DNA of 50,882 nt from Chryseobacterium kimseyorum (GTDB lineage: Bacteria > Bacteroidota > Bacteroidia > Flavobacteriales > Weeksellaceae), in assembly GCF_025971945.1 (NCBI RefSeq), contig NZ_JAPDHW010000020.1, forward strand, positions 1 through 50,882. Direction: 5' to 3'. Below, in pieces: positions 8,685-17,396 of the stretch. The notes under the pieces are model-generated. The model did no database searches and was not told the DNA's origin. It saw nothing but the letters and a program-made list of their open reading frames with translations. The translations under genes and the position numbers were made by a program. Each line of letters begins with the position of its first letter. The first letter of the stretch is position 1.

Positions 8685-9286
8685 TACACGAATACAAAAC
8701 CATCGAAAAACCAGTTGAAAACACGCTTCTGAAAGAAAAAGGCAGCAAGTTTATCGGCTTTGCGTTTCCGGTGAATAATGAAACTGAATTAAAAAACGCT
8801 TTAGACAAAGTAAGAGCAGAACATCCCAAAGCAACGCACCACTGCTACGCATTCCGAATGGGCTTACATGGAGAAAACTACCGCGCCAACGATGACGGAG
8901 AGCCATCAGGAAGCGCTGGTTTACCCATCTACAATCAACTTTTAGCTAATGAAATTACTAATGTTTTAGTCATCACCGTTCGTTATTATGGAGGAACAAA
9001 ACTGGGTGTTTCCGGTTTGGTGAAAGCATATAAGGAATCTGCTAAAATCACTTTGGAAGAGGCTGAAATTATTACTATAGAGCTAGAAACTGAGATTGAA
9101 ATCCGGTTCAGTTTTAATCAGCAGAATGTAATTTTCACGTTACTTTCAAAATTTGATGCAAAAGTTTTACATTTTGATGCCGATGAAAACTGCATCCTAA
9201 CCGCTTCCCTGAAAACAGCACAAAAAGAAAGCATCTCAGAAAAACTTTCTGAGATGCAACATATTTCGTTTGATTTTAAAGACTGA
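8681..9286 (+). CDS. yigZ: YigZ/IMPACT family protein
   Basis: A 201-residue protein of the UPF0029/IMPACT family. The N-terminal domain has the family hallmarks KGSKFIGFAFPV, HHCYAFRMG, NDDGEPSGSAGLPI and VRYYGGTKLGVSGLVKAY; a ferredoxin-like DUF1949 domain follows (about 135-201). YigZ-type proteins are conserved but their bacterial role is unclear. It overlaps ribD by 4 bp (ATGA). Its 3' coding end contains a perfect hairpin that serves as terminator for the convergent gene downstream. Confidence 0.9.
   Translation: MIHEYKTIEKPVENTLLKEKGSKFIGFAFPVNNETELKNALDKVRAEHPKATHHCYAFRMGLHGENYRANDDGEPSGSAGLPIYNQLLANEITNVLVITVRYYGGTKLGVSGLVKAYKESAKITLEEAEIITIELETEIEIRFSFNQQNVIFTLLSKFDAKVLHFDADENCILTASLKTAQKESISEKLSEMQHISFDFKD
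9221..9257 (-). terminator. Terminator of the convergent peptidase gene, inside yigZ coding sequence
   Basis: A perfect 12-bp inverted repeat GCATCTCAGAAA/TTTCTGAGATGC (9231-9242 and 9246-9257, 3-nt loop). On the minus strand it is followed by TTTCTTTTTG and lies 33 nt past the peptidase stop codon. On the + strand no T run follows, so it should act in one direction. Confidence 0.7.
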
Positions 9287-9289
9287 ATT

Positions 9290-9979
9290 CTAATCTCTTC
9301 TGCCTCCCATTAGTAAAGAAGCAAAATAAAGAAGCTGAGCTAATGACCCCAGAGCAGCCACCAGGTAGGTTCTAGCCGCCCAGGTCAGACTGTCTTTTAC
9401 GCCAACAAATTCTTCAGCTGTTACCGTTCCAGTGTCTTTAAGCCATTTCATCGCCCGGTTACTTGCGTCGTACTCTACCGGTAGCGTTATAAAAGCAAAA
9501 AGTGTCGTTAAGGCAAACATAATTACTCCGATTAGAAGTATGAGTTTATTTCCGCTCATTGCCATCACTACAATTCCTCCTATTAATACAAACTGCATTA
9601 AATTGGAACTGATGCTTACAACCGGAACTAATTTTGATCTCAACTGCAACATTGAATAACCTACTGCATGCTGTACAGCATGTCCGCATTCGTGAGCTGC
9701 AACCGCCGCTGCTGCCGCATTTCGCTGCATATAGACACCTTCTGAAAGATTTACTGTTTTGTCCTGCGGATTATAGTGATCTGTTAACTGTCCCGGAACT
9801 GAAATTACCTGCACATCATTAATTCCATTATCTCTCAACATTTTTTCTGCTACTTCTTTTCCTGAAAGTCCGTTTCTAAGATGTACGTTTGAGTAATACT
9901 CGAATTTAGATTTCAATCTTGAGGAAACCAGCCAGCTGATAAGCATCGAGATTCCTATAATAAGATAATAACCTGTCAT
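9290..9979 (-). CDS. YugP-type neutral zinc metallopeptidase
   Basis: A 229-residue membrane protein of the zinc neutral protease family YugP. A transmembrane helix at residues 3-19 is followed by a cytosolic-type domain with HECGHAVQH (zinc ligands His96 and His100, catalytic Glu97), then hydrophobic segments around 117-135, 138-165 and near 205-222. The family's usual length is about 225-235. Substrates are unknown. It converges on yigZ with only 3 bp between the stop codons; its terminator lies within the yigZ coding region. Confidence 0.88.
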   Translation of the reverse strand: MTGYYLIIGISMLISWLVSSRLKSKFEYYSNVHLRNGLSGKEVAEKMLRDNGINDVQVISVPGQLTDHYNPQDKTVNLSEGVYMQRNAAAAAVAAHECGHAVQHAVGYSMLQLRSKLVPVVSISSNLMQFVLIGGIVVMAMSGNKLILLIGVIMFALTTLFAFITLPVEYDASNRAMKWLKDTGTVTAEEFVGVKDSLTWAARTYLVAALGSLAQLLYFASLLMGGRRD

Positions 9980-10054
9980 TTTTTCTGAAATTTAATATAT
10001 AATAATTCTATTACAGGATGTAATAACTGTGCCAAAGTATTCATAATTATTAAT

Positions 10055-10062
10055 TATATTTG
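10055..10062 (+). promoter_or_regulatory. Candidate -7 box for the GNAT-like gene
   Basis: TATATTTG matches TAnnTTTG and lies 24 nt before the chosen ATG at 10087. No clear -33 TTG. Confidence 0.35.
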
Positions 10063-10086
10063 TGGTTGAAATTACCCCAAAATACT

Positions 10087-11211
10087 ATGTCAGAAGTTTC
10101 AATTCTTGAAGTAAAAACACCTAACGAATTAAAACAATTTGTAAAATTCCCGATGGATTTGTACAAGAACAATCCTTATTATGTTCCGTCTTTTATTAAA
10201 GATGAATTGAATGTGTGGAATTCTCAGGAAAACCCAGCGTTGCAGTATTCCGAGGCAAAACAGTTTCTGGCATTTAAAAACAGTAAAATAGTTGGTAGAA
10301 TCGCAGTAATCATCAACCATAAAGAAGAAAAGGAACTCGGCATCAGAAAAGTTCGTTTTGGATGGATCGATTTTATTGACGATAAAGAAGTTTCGAAGGC
10401 GTTAATTGATACTGCTATCAATTATGCCAGAGCGCATCAGATCGACAACATTGAAGGACCAATGGGCTTTACCAATCTTGACAAGGCGGGAATGCTGACT
10501 TTCGGATTTGAAAAAATCGCTACGATGATCGGAATTTACAACTATGAATATTACCCTCAGCATATTGAAAATCTCGGACTAGTAAAAGAAAAGGAATGGG
10601 TAGAATTTGAGATGAACTTCCCGAAAATTCTTCCTCCGAAAGTAGAAAAATTCAGCAAGCTGATCGCTGAAAAATACAACCTGAGAGTCTTGGATTTCCA
10701 AAGTAAAGAAGAGATTTTACCGTATGTGAAACCAATGTTTAAATTGCTCGACGAGACATATAAACATCTTTCCACCTATACTCCTATTTCCGAAGAACAG
10801 ATAAAAACATATAAAGAGAAATTCTTCCCGATGATTGCTAAAAACTATGTGATCTGCGTAGTTGACGAGCATGATGAATTGGTTTCTTTTGCAGTGACGA
10901 TGCCTTCTTATTCAAAAGCATTACAGAAAGCAAAGGGCAAACTTTTCCCGTTTGGCTGGTGGCATTTCATGCAGGCTCAGAAGAAAAATGACAGAGCCAA
11001 TTTTTATCTGATTGGAATTCATCCGGAATATCAGAGACGCGGGGTAACGGCTATTATTTTTAAAGAGATCTTTGTGCGTTTCAACAATATGGGAATCGAC
11101 TTCGCAGAAACCAATCCCGAACTGGAAGAAAATAAAAGCGTACAGGTTCTCTGGCAGGACTACAATCCTGTGAATCATAAAAGAAGAAGAACTTATTCGT
11201 TAAAATTCTGA
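10087..11211 (+). CDS. GNAT-fold N-acetyltransferase-like protein of unknown substrate
   Basis: A 374-residue soluble protein found widely in Bacteroidota under hypothetical or acyltransferase labels. The C-terminal part has an acetyl-CoA-binding GNAT motif: YLIGIHPEYQRRGVTAIIFKEIF (Q-R-R-G-V in the pyrophosphate loop), near residues 305-325. The N-terminal half (VKFPMDLYKNNPYYVPSF, and GPMGFTNLDKAGMLTFGF) looks like a second, degenerate GNAT-like domain. The frame is open from 10060, but MSEVSILEV at 10087 is the more natural start and follows the candidate promoter. Fold assignment is fair; substrate unknown. Confidence 0.7.
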   Translation: MSEVSILEVKTPNELKQFVKFPMDLYKNNPYYVPSFIKDELNVWNSQENPALQYSEAKQFLAFKNSKIVGRIAVIINHKEEKELGIRKVRFGWIDFIDDKEVSKALIDTAINYARAHQIDNIEGPMGFTNLDKAGMLTFGFEKIATMIGIYNYEYYPQHIENLGLVKEKEWVEFEMNFPKILPPKVEKFSKLIAEKYNLRVLDFQSKEEILPYVKPMFKLLDETYKHLSTYTPISEEQIKTYKEKFFPMIAKNYVICVVDEHDELVSFAVTMPSYSKALQKAKGKLFPFGWWHFMQAQKKNDRANFYLIGIHPEYQRRGVTAIIFKEIFVRFNNMGIDFAETNPELEENKSVQVLWQDYNPVNHKRRRTYSLKF

Positions 11212-11212
11212 T

Positions 11213-11389
11213 ATGAAAATACACCTTATCATTTTCGCAATATTAATTGCCGGATTTATCTCTTACAATCTCTTTTTAGAGTCTGAAGACGGACGTCTTA
11301 ATACCATCATTAATATCCTGTACGCAAGTATACTTTTTGGTTACATATCCTTCATGGCGTTCACTCTCCTCAAAAAACTGAAGAAATAG
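11213..11389 (+). CDS. Small two-helix membrane protein
   Basis: A 58-residue frame (MKIHLIIFAILIAGFISYNL... ending in FTLLKKLKK) starting 1 nt after the preceding stop codon. Two hydrophobic helices (about 3-20 and 32-53) flank a short charged stretch with ESEDGR; the C-terminus is Lys-rich, typical of an inner-membrane protein with the tail inside. The tight spacing suggests co-transcription with the GNAT-like gene. I do not recognise a family, and short membrane frames can arise by chance, but the start context and composition support a real gene. Confidence 0.6.
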   Translation: MKIHLIIFAILIAGFISYNLFLESEDGRLNTIINILYASILFGYISFMAFTLLKKLKK

Positions 11390-11479
11390 ATACTATTTTT
11401 ATTGATTCTAAATTATCGGTTTTTCCCATTTTCATCAGACTTTTAAGTTGATTAATTTCATGCTTTATTGTTTATTGCC

Positions 11480-11487
11480 TAAATTTG
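11480..11487 (+). promoter_or_regulatory. Candidate -7 box of the nuo operon
   Basis: TAAATTTG (TAnnTTTG type), 23 nt before the nuoA ATG, in the 121-bp gap after the small membrane protein gene. The -33 TTG is not evident at the right distance. Confidence 0.4.
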
Positions 11488-11510
11488 CAACTTGAGATAA
11501 TAATGTAAAA

Positions 11511-11882
11511 ATGAATTTACCTGAAAGTTATATTCCAATACTTATACAAGCCGGTGTAGCCATTGGTTTTGTTGCCATTTCTTTGCTTGGCGCTCATTTT
11601 TTGGGTCCACAGCAGAAAAAAGGGAATTCTGTAAAGAACTCAAGCTGGGAATGTGGTATTCCTGTTGAAGGAAATGCAAGAACTCCATTCTCTATTAAAT
11701 ATTTCCTGACAGCAGTACTTTTTGTACTGTTTGATATCGAAATCGTATTCTTTTATCCATATGCAGTTAACTTCAGAGAATTCGGATTAGAAGGATTCTT
11801 TGCAGTACTAATGTTCGTTGCCATTTTCTTCCTAGCATTCTTCTATGTCTGGAAACGTGGGGCACTGGACTGGGATAAATAG
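11511..11882 (+). CDS. nuoA: NADH-quinone oxidoreductase subunit A
   Basis: A 123-residue subunit of the complex I membrane arm near the quinone site. Three transmembrane helices are visible (about 11-30, 64-83, 92-112). The loop between helices 1 and 2 has the conserved SSWECGIPVEGNAR motif (the conformationally mobile Cys loop), and FDIEIVFFYP follows in helix 2. Length is normal. It opens the nuoA-N operon. Confidence 0.95.
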   Translation: MNLPESYIPILIQAGVAIGFVAISLLGAHFLGPQQKKGNSVKNSSWECGIPVEGNARTPFSIKYFLTAVLFVLFDIEIVFFYPYAVNFREFGLEGFFAVLMFVAIFFLAFFYVWKRGALDWDK

Positions 11883-11983
11883 TCATCATCATTTTAAATA
11901 AGAGATTTAGATAAACACAATCAGATTAAAGTTAACATTAACGGCAATTTGGAATCTAAATTAGAATATTAAAAATCAACAAA

Positions 11984-12544
11984 ATGTCAGATCAAAAACC
12001 AATTATAAGAACAGATGCACCAGCTCCCGAAGGATTTGAAGGAGAAGGTTTTTTCGCAACAAAACTGAGCAGTGTGATCGGTATGGCAAGAAAGTTTTCA
12101 CTTTGGCCATTGCCTTTTGCAACTTCTTGTTGTGGTATCGAATTTATGGCGACGCTTAACCCAACGTATGACGCATCACGTTTTGGTATGGAAAGAAACT
12201 CTTTCTCACCAAGACAGGCAGATATGCTGATGGTTTGCGGAACGATATCTAAAAAATTAGGCCCTGTTTTAAAAGAAGTATACACACAAATGGCTGAACC
12301 GAAATGGGTTGTTGCTGTTGGTGCTTGCGCTTCCAGCGGTGGTATTTTCGACAGCTACTCTGTTTTACAGGGAATTGACAAAATTATTCCTGTGGACGTT
12401 TATGTTCCTGGATGCCCGCCAAGACCGGAGCAGATTATTGAAGGAGTTATGCAGGTTCAAGCTTTGGCAGAAAGCGAAAGCATCAGAAGAAGAGATACTC
12501 CTGAATATCAGCATTTATTAGACTCTTATAATATTAGCAACTAA
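11984..12544 (+). CDS. nuoB: NADH-quinone oxidoreductase subunit B
   Basis: A 186-residue peripheral-arm subunit that carries [4Fe-4S] cluster N2, the last electron carrier before quinone. Ligands are seen at Cys49/Cys50 (TSCCGIEFM), Cys115 (VGACASSGG) and Cys144 (PGCPPRPE). Length is typical. A 101-bp AT-rich spacer separates it from nuoA; nuoC follows after 4 nt. Confidence 0.96.
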   Translation: MSDQKPIIRTDAPAPEGFEGEGFFATKLSSVIGMARKFSLWPLPFATSCCGIEFMATLNPTYDASRFGMERNSFSPRQADMLMVCGTISKKLGPVLKEVYTQMAEPKWVVAVGACASSGGIFDSYSVLQGIDKIIPVDVYVPGCPPRPEQIIEGVMQVQALAESESIRRRDTPEYQHLLDSYNISN

Positions 12545-12548
12545 GAGA

Positions 12549-13043
12549 ATGACGAACGAATTTGTATTAGAAGCCATTACAAGAGAGTTTCCTGAAACGG
12601 TAATTACCAGCTCAGAGCCTTACGGAATGCTGACAATTGAAGTTAAGAAAGAAGATATCAAAAAAGTCATTCATTATCTGAAAGACTCATCATTGGAAAT
12701 CAATTTCCTTACCGACGTTTGTGGAATCCATTACCCGGAATTCCCAGATAAGGAAATCGGTGTGGTTTATCACTTACAGAATATGATGACCAACTTCAGA
12801 TTACGTCTGAAGATTTTCATGACAAGAGAAAATATCGAGGTAGACTCTCTGACTGAACTGTATGCAGGAGCCAACTGGATGGAAAGAGAAACTTTTGATT
12901 TCTACGGAATTAAATTTAAAGGTCACCCGGATCTCAGACCTATTTTAAATATGGAAGATCTTGGATACCACCCTATGTTGAAAGAATATCGACTTGAAGA
13001 CGGTACCAGAACCGACAAGGACGATGCAATGTTCGGAAGATAA
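12549..13043 (+). CDS. nuoC: NADH-quinone oxidoreductase subunit C
   Basis: A 164-residue 30-kDa-type subunit of the complex I connecting module, separate from nuoD, unlike the fused E. coli NuoCD. The signature ERETFDFYGIKFKGHPDLRPIL, with the ED-MFGI/FYGI region near residue 116, is clear. It starts 4 nt after nuoB, so the pair is translationally linked. A 62-bp spacer made of GCC-AAT type repeats follows. Confidence 0.94.
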   Translation: MTNEFVLEAITREFPETVITSSEPYGMLTIEVKKEDIKKVIHYLKDSSLEINFLTDVCGIHYPEFPDKEIGVVYHLQNMMTNFRLRLKIFMTRENIEVDSLTELYAGANWMERETFDFYGIKFKGHPDLRPILNMEDLGYHPMLKEYRLEDGTRTDKDDAMFGR

Positions 13044-13105
13044 TATAGCCAATGGCGGATGGCAGCTAGCCAATAGCCAGAAGCAAATAGCTAAAAGCAA
13101 ATATT
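13044..13105 (+). repeat. Degenerate GCCAATA-type spacer repeat, nuoC-nuoD
   Basis: The spacer is built of near-repeats of AATAGCCA/AGCTAAAAGCA words (for example AGCCAATAGCC). The 10-mer GCTAAAAGCA (13090-13099) recurs at 15114-15123 in the nuoE-nuoF spacer. Confidence 0.6.
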
Positions 13106-14329
13106 ATGAAAGATAACTCATTATCTAATATACTTAACCAACACGAAAGTAAAGAACAGATTGACGGGCAGTTATACACCCTGAATCTTGGTCCTACTCA
13201 CCCTGCAACACACGGAATTTTCCAGAACGTGTTGACGATGGATGGAGAAAGAATTCTTCATGCTGAGCAGACCGTTGGTTATATCCACAGAGCTTTTGAG
13301 AAAATTTCTGAAAGAAGAAACTATTCTCAGATTACTACTCTTACAGACCGTATGAACTACTGTTCGGCTCCTATTAATAACTTAGGATGGCACATGACGG
13401 TTGAAAAACTCATCGGTATCAAAGTTCCAAAGCGTGTAGATTATATGCGCGTTATTTTAATGGAACTGGCAAGAATCGGTGATCATCTGATCTGTAACGG
13501 GGTAACCGGAATGGACGCAGGTGCTATTACAGGATTGACGTATATGTTCATCGAAAGAGAGCGTATTTACGATATGTACGAGCAGATTTGTGGAGCGAGG
13601 ATGACAACAAACATGGGAAGAATCGGAGGTTTTGAAAGAGATTTCACTCCAAAATTCCATGAGTTGCTTAAAGATTTCCTAAAAACTTTCCCGGCAAGAT
13701 TTGCAGAATTCGGTCAGTTGCTGGAGAGAAACAGAATCTTCATGGACAGAACCATTGGTGCTGGAGCAATTTCTGCAGAGAGAGCTTTAAGCTACGGGTT
13801 TACAGGTCCCAATTTACGTGCATCAGGTGTTGATTATGATGTAAGAGTTGCGGAACCTTATTCTTCTTACGAAGATTTTGACTTCATCATTCCTGTAGGA
13901 ACTGCAGGCGATACTTACGACAGATTTATGGTTCGCCAACAGGAGATCTGGGAATCATTAAAAATAATTAACCAGGCTTACGATAACCTTCCTGAAGGAC
14001 CTTTCCACGCAGATGTTCCTGACTTCTATCTTCCAGAAAAGGCAGATGTTTACCAGAAAATGGAAGCGTTAATCTACCATTTCAAAATTGTAATGGGAGA
14101 AACTGATGTTCCTAAAGGAGAAGTTTACCACGCAGTAGAAGGAGGAAACGGAGAATTAGGATTCTATTTGGTAAGCGACGGTGGTAGAACACCATACAGA
14201 CTGCACTTCAGAAGACCATGTTTCATTTATTACCAGGCTTATCCTGAAATGATTACAGGTTCTGTGATTTCAGACGCCATCGTTACGATGTGTAGTATGA
14301 ATATTATTGCGGGAGAATTAGACGCGTAA
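13106..14329 (+). CDS. nuoD: NADH-quinone oxidoreductase subunit D
   Basis: A 407-residue 49-kDa-type subunit forming the quinone-binding pocket with NuoB. NLGPTHPATHG near residue 28 is the conserved loop lining the quinone site, and GYIHRAFEKISERRNY and TDRMNYCS follow; the C-terminus ends CSMNIIAGELDA with the family's conserved Asp. Length is normal and it is complete. A 190-bp spacer with short repeats separates it from nuoE. Confidence 0.96.
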   Translation: MKDNSLSNILNQHESKEQIDGQLYTLNLGPTHPATHGIFQNVLTMDGERILHAEQTVGYIHRAFEKISERRNYSQITTLTDRMNYCSAPINNLGWHMTVEKLIGIKVPKRVDYMRVILMELARIGDHLICNGVTGMDAGAITGLTYMFIERERIYDMYEQICGARMTTNMGRIGGFERDFTPKFHELLKDFLKTFPARFAEFGQLLERNRIFMDRTIGAGAISAERALSYGFTGPNLRASGVDYDVRVAEPYSSYEDFDFIIPVGTAGDTYDRFMVRQQEIWESLKIINQAYDNLPEGPFHADVPDFYLPEKADVYQKMEALIYHFKIVMGETDVPKGEVYHAVEGGNGELGFYLVSDGGRTPYRLHFRRPCFIYYQAYPEMITGSVISDAIVTMCSMNIIAGELDA

Positions 14330-14519
14330 AATTGTATAAAGTATAATGTACTGATGTACAATGTACTTTAAAATATAAACAGTAAATAATTACCCAGTAC
14401 TCTGTACTTTGTATATTTTACAACTGAATAGTTCCTAAAAGAACTTTTTAATTAAAATAAATTTAGAATTGAGCTTTTGAATCTCAAATTTCAAACCTCA
14501 AATCTCAAATCAGATAAAG
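14330..14519 (+). repeat. AT-rich spacer with TGTACTTT and CTCAAAT repeats, nuoD-nuoE
   Basis: No gene seen. The first half repeats TGTAC words (TAATGTACTGATGTACAATGT, later CTGTACTTTGTA), and the end repeats TCTCAAAT words. The 17-mer AATCTCAAATTTCAAAC (14480-14496) recurs exactly at 18453-18469 before nuoH. Confidence 0.6.
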
Positions 14520-15029
14520 ATGAGCGAAACAATAGCTTTTAAACCGGAAAGTTTACAGCAGGTCCATAAAATCATGGCAAGATACCCTGAGGGAAGACAA
14601 AAATCTGCTCTTCTTCCTGTGCTTCACATTGCGCAGAAAGAATTCGGAGGTTGGTTAGACGTTCCTGTGATGGATTATGTTGCTGAATTATTGAGCATTA
14701 AGCCAATTGAAGTATATGAAGTTGCTACTTTCTATACCATGTTCAATATGAAACCGGTTGGTAAATATGTTTTGGAAGTTTGCAGAACGGGACCTTGTAT
14801 GGTTTGCGGAAGCGAAAAAATATTAGACCACATCAGAACAAAACTGAACATAAAAGACGGTGAAACTACTGCCGACGGAATGTTTACCCTAAAGCCAGCT
14901 GAATGCCTTGGTGCATGTGGATACGCTCCAATGTTACAGTTAGGAAAGTTCTATCACGAAAATTTAACGATAGAAAAAGTAGACGAAATCCTTGATCTTT
15001 GCAGAGAAGGACAGGTTGACTTGGGCTAA
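14520..15029 (+). CDS. nuoE: NADH-quinone oxidoreductase subunit E
   Basis: A 169-residue thioredoxin-like subunit of the NADH-oxidising module, carrying [2Fe-2S] cluster N1a. The ligands Cys88, Cys93 (CRTGPC), Cys129 and Cys133 (CLGACG) are all present. It works with NuoF and NuoG in electron entry from NADH. Length is normal. Confidence 0.95.
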   Translation: MSETIAFKPESLQQVHKIMARYPEGRQKSALLPVLHIAQKEFGGWLDVPVMDYVAELLSIKPIEVYEVATFYTMFNMKPVGKYVLEVCRTGPCMVCGSEKILDHIRTKLNIKDGETTADGMFTLKPAECLGACGYAPMLQLGKFYHENLTIEKVDEILDLCREGQVDLG

Positions 15030-15061
15030 ATAAATTTTAAACAAATTAAAAGAAGCATAAA

Positions 15062-15132
15062 ACTGTCACACTGAGCTTGTCGAAGTGTAAAGGCCAAAAG
15101 CCAGCAGCCAAATGCTAAAAGCATAATTAAAA
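15062..15132 (+). repeat. REP-like palindromic word and GCCA-type repeat, nuoE-nuoF
   Basis: At 15064-15087 lies the GAGCTTGTCGAAG word, a widely dispersed intergenic repeat in many bacterial genomes, here in the form CACACTGAGCTTGTCGAAGTG. It is followed by GCCAAAAGCCAGCAGCCA and GCTAAAAGCA words shared with the nuoC-nuoD spacer. Confidence 0.6.
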
Positions 15133-16488
15133 ATGAGTAAAAAACTTTTACTTAAAGACGCACACATAGAAGGCATCCGCTATTTTGAAACTTACCGTAA
15201 ACAGGGAGGTTACACTGCAGCAGAAAAAGCCTTGAAAATGACACCCGAAGAAATTCTTGAAGAAGTAAAAGTTTCAGGTCTTCGTGGTCGTGGTGGTGCA
15301 GGTTTCCCAACAGGAATGAAGTGGAGCTTTCTGGCAAAACCGGAAGGTGTTCCGAGACACTTGGTAGTGAATGCTGATGAATCTGAACCGGGAACTTTCA
15401 AAGACAGATATTTAATGGAATTCCTTCCTCATCTTTTGATTGAGGGAATGTTGATTTCATCTTATACTTTAGGTTCAAATGTTTCTTATATCTACATCCG
15501 TGGTGAGTATTCATGGATTCCGGATATTTTGGAAGAAGCGATTGAAGAAGCTAAAGCTGCAGGATTTTTAGGTAAAAACATCTTAGGAACCGGTTTCGAT
15601 TGTGAAATTTATGTTCAGAGAGGTGGCGGAGCTTATATCTGTGGTGAAGAAACGGCTTTACTTGAATCTCTTGAAGGAAAAAGAGGAAACCCAAGATTGA
15701 AACCACCTTTCCCGGCTGTAAAAGGACTTTGGGAGAGACCAACGGTTGTTAACAATGTTGAATCGATCGCAGCTATTGTTCCGATTATCGATATTACCGG
15801 TGCAGAATATGCAAAAATCGGTGTTGGAAGATCTACAGGTACAAAATTAATTTCTGCCTGCGGAAATATCAATAAACCGGGAGTTTATGAAATCGACATG
15901 ACCATTACGGTTGAAGAATTTATTTATTCTGATGAATATTGTGGCGGAATTCCAAACGGTAAAAAGCTGAAAGCGTGTATTCCCGGAGGAAGTTCAGTTC
16001 CGATCGTTCCGGCAAACTTATTACTGAAAACCGTAAATGGTGAACCAAGATATATGAACTATGAATCTCTTGCTGACGGTGGTTTCGCTACCGGAACGAT
16101 GATGGGTTCAGGAGGTTTCATCGTTTTGGATGAAGACCAGTGCGTTGTAGAACATACCATGACTTTGGCGAGATTTTATCACCATGAAAGTTGCGGACAG
16201 TGTACTCCTTGCCGTGAAGGAACGGGATGGATGCACAAAATTTTAAAGAAGATAGAAAAAGGAGAAGGAAAAATGGAAGACATCGATTTGCTTTGGGATA
16301 TCCAGAGAAAAATCGAAGGAAACACCATTTGCCCATTGGGTGATGCGGCAGCATGGCCTGTAGCAGCAGCGATTCGTCACTTCAGAGATGAATTTGAGTG
16401 GCACGTGAAAAATCCTGAATTAAGTCAAACTCAAAACTACGGATTGGCCAATTATGCAGACCCTATCCCAGTTGCAGCAAGTAATTAA
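15133..16488 (+). CDS. nuoF: NADH-quinone oxidoreductase subunit F (NADH-binding)
   Basis: A 451-residue subunit binding NADH, FMN and [4Fe-4S] cluster N3. The FMN/NADH loop LRGRGGAGFPTGMKW starts near residue 50, GGGAYICGEETALLESLEG near 164, and the cluster ligands are Cys354, Cys357, Cys360 (SCGQCTPCREG) and Cys400 (NTICPLGD). Length matches the family. It is followed after 15 bp not by nuoG but by a secreted-protein gene. Confidence 0.96.
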   Translation: MSKKLLLKDAHIEGIRYFETYRKQGGYTAAEKALKMTPEEILEEVKVSGLRGRGGAGFPTGMKWSFLAKPEGVPRHLVVNADESEPGTFKDRYLMEFLPHLLIEGMLISSYTLGSNVSYIYIRGEYSWIPDILEEAIEEAKAAGFLGKNILGTGFDCEIYVQRGGGAYICGEETALLESLEGKRGNPRLKPPFPAVKGLWERPTVVNNVESIAAIVPIIDITGAEYAKIGVGRSTGTKLISACGNINKPGVYEIDMTITVEEFIYSDEYCGGIPNGKKLKACIPGGSSVPIVPANLLLKTVNGEPRYMNYESLADGGFATGTMMGSGGFIVLDEDQCVVEHTMTLARFYHHESCGQCTPCREGTGWMHKILKKIEKGEGKMEDIDLLWDIQRKIEGNTICPLGDAAAWPVAAAIRHFRDEFEWHVKNPELSQTQNYGLANYADPIPVAASN

Positions 16489-16503
16489 TAGAGTCTCAAA
16501 GAA

Positions 16504-17340
16504 TTGAAAAATATAATCGTTCTTTTATTATTAATCGGATTCAGTTCAGTTAATGTAAAAGGACAACAACAGGAGGAAAACAGCAGAGTTTTCAAAAAAG
16601 GAAGCTTCTTGGTGTTTTGGGGATGGAACAATGCAAAATATTCAAAATCAGATATTCACTTTAAGGGTGACGGTTATGATTTTCAGTTGGATAATGTAGT
16701 TGCAAATGACAGACAGACCAAATTTGACTGGGGAACCTATTTTAATCCGGGAAGCATAACAATTCCTCAGGTTAATTACAGGATTACCTATTTTCCGAAA
16801 GATAATTTAGGAATAACTTTAGGAATGGATCACATGAAGTATGTGATGGATCAAAACCAAACTGTAAATTTAAAAGGATATATCAATGATCCTAAATATG
16901 CAGGAATGGTGAACAATGGAACAGTAGACCTGAACAGTGGAGAATTTTTGACATTTGAACACACCGACGGTCTTAACTATATCAACATTGGAGCACAGAA
17001 ATATCATAACGTTTTAAATAAAAAACATATTGCTATTTTAGCGAGCTACGGAGGTGGATTAGGTGCTTTACTACCAAAGTCTAACGTTCAGCTGATGGGA
17101 AATGAGAGAAGTGACAGATTCCATTTAGCAGGATTTGGAGTGGATGCCAGAGCTGCGGTGAGTGTGGTAATCATTAAGCATATTGTTCTTCAGGCAGAAG
17201 GAAAGCTTGGATACATCAATATGCCGGATATTAAAACAACACTGAACAATAAGCCGGATAAAGCCAATCAGGATTTTGTATATGCACAATTTAATGTAGG
17301 AATTGGATATACTTTTAATACGACAAAAAGATCAAAGTAA
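16504..17340 (+). CDS. Secreted/outer-membrane beta-barrel-like protein within the nuo operon
   Basis: A 278-residue protein with a signal peptide (MKNIIVLLLLIGFSSVNVKGQ) and alternating beta-strand sequence ending in an aromatic strand (FNVGIGYTFN), which suggests a small outer-membrane barrel. The start is a TTG at 16504, 15 bp after the nuoF stop and with no nearby ATG that keeps the signal peptide. It has the operon's strand and spacing, so it is probably co-transcribed with nuoF and nuoG, but nothing in it points to electron transfer. I do not recognise the family. Codon use looks like that of its neighbours, which argues against a very recent insertion. Confidence 0.75.
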   Translation: MKNIIVLLLLIGFSSVNVKGQQQEENSRVFKKGSFLVFWGWNNAKYSKSDIHFKGDGYDFQLDNVVANDRQTKFDWGTYFNPGSITIPQVNYRITYFPKDNLGITLGMDHMKYVMDQNQTVNLKGYINDPKYAGMVNNGTVDLNSGEFLTFEHTDGLNYINIGAQKYHNVLNKKHIAILASYGGGLGALLPKSNVQLMGNERSDRFHLAGFGVDARAAVSVVIIKHIVLQAEGKLGYINMPDIKTTLNNKPDKANQDFVYAQFNVGIGYTFNTTKRSK

Positions 17341-17396
17341 TTTGATTTTAATTAATAAATAGAACTATTGCTTAGCGCATTATAAAGCGAAAGAAT

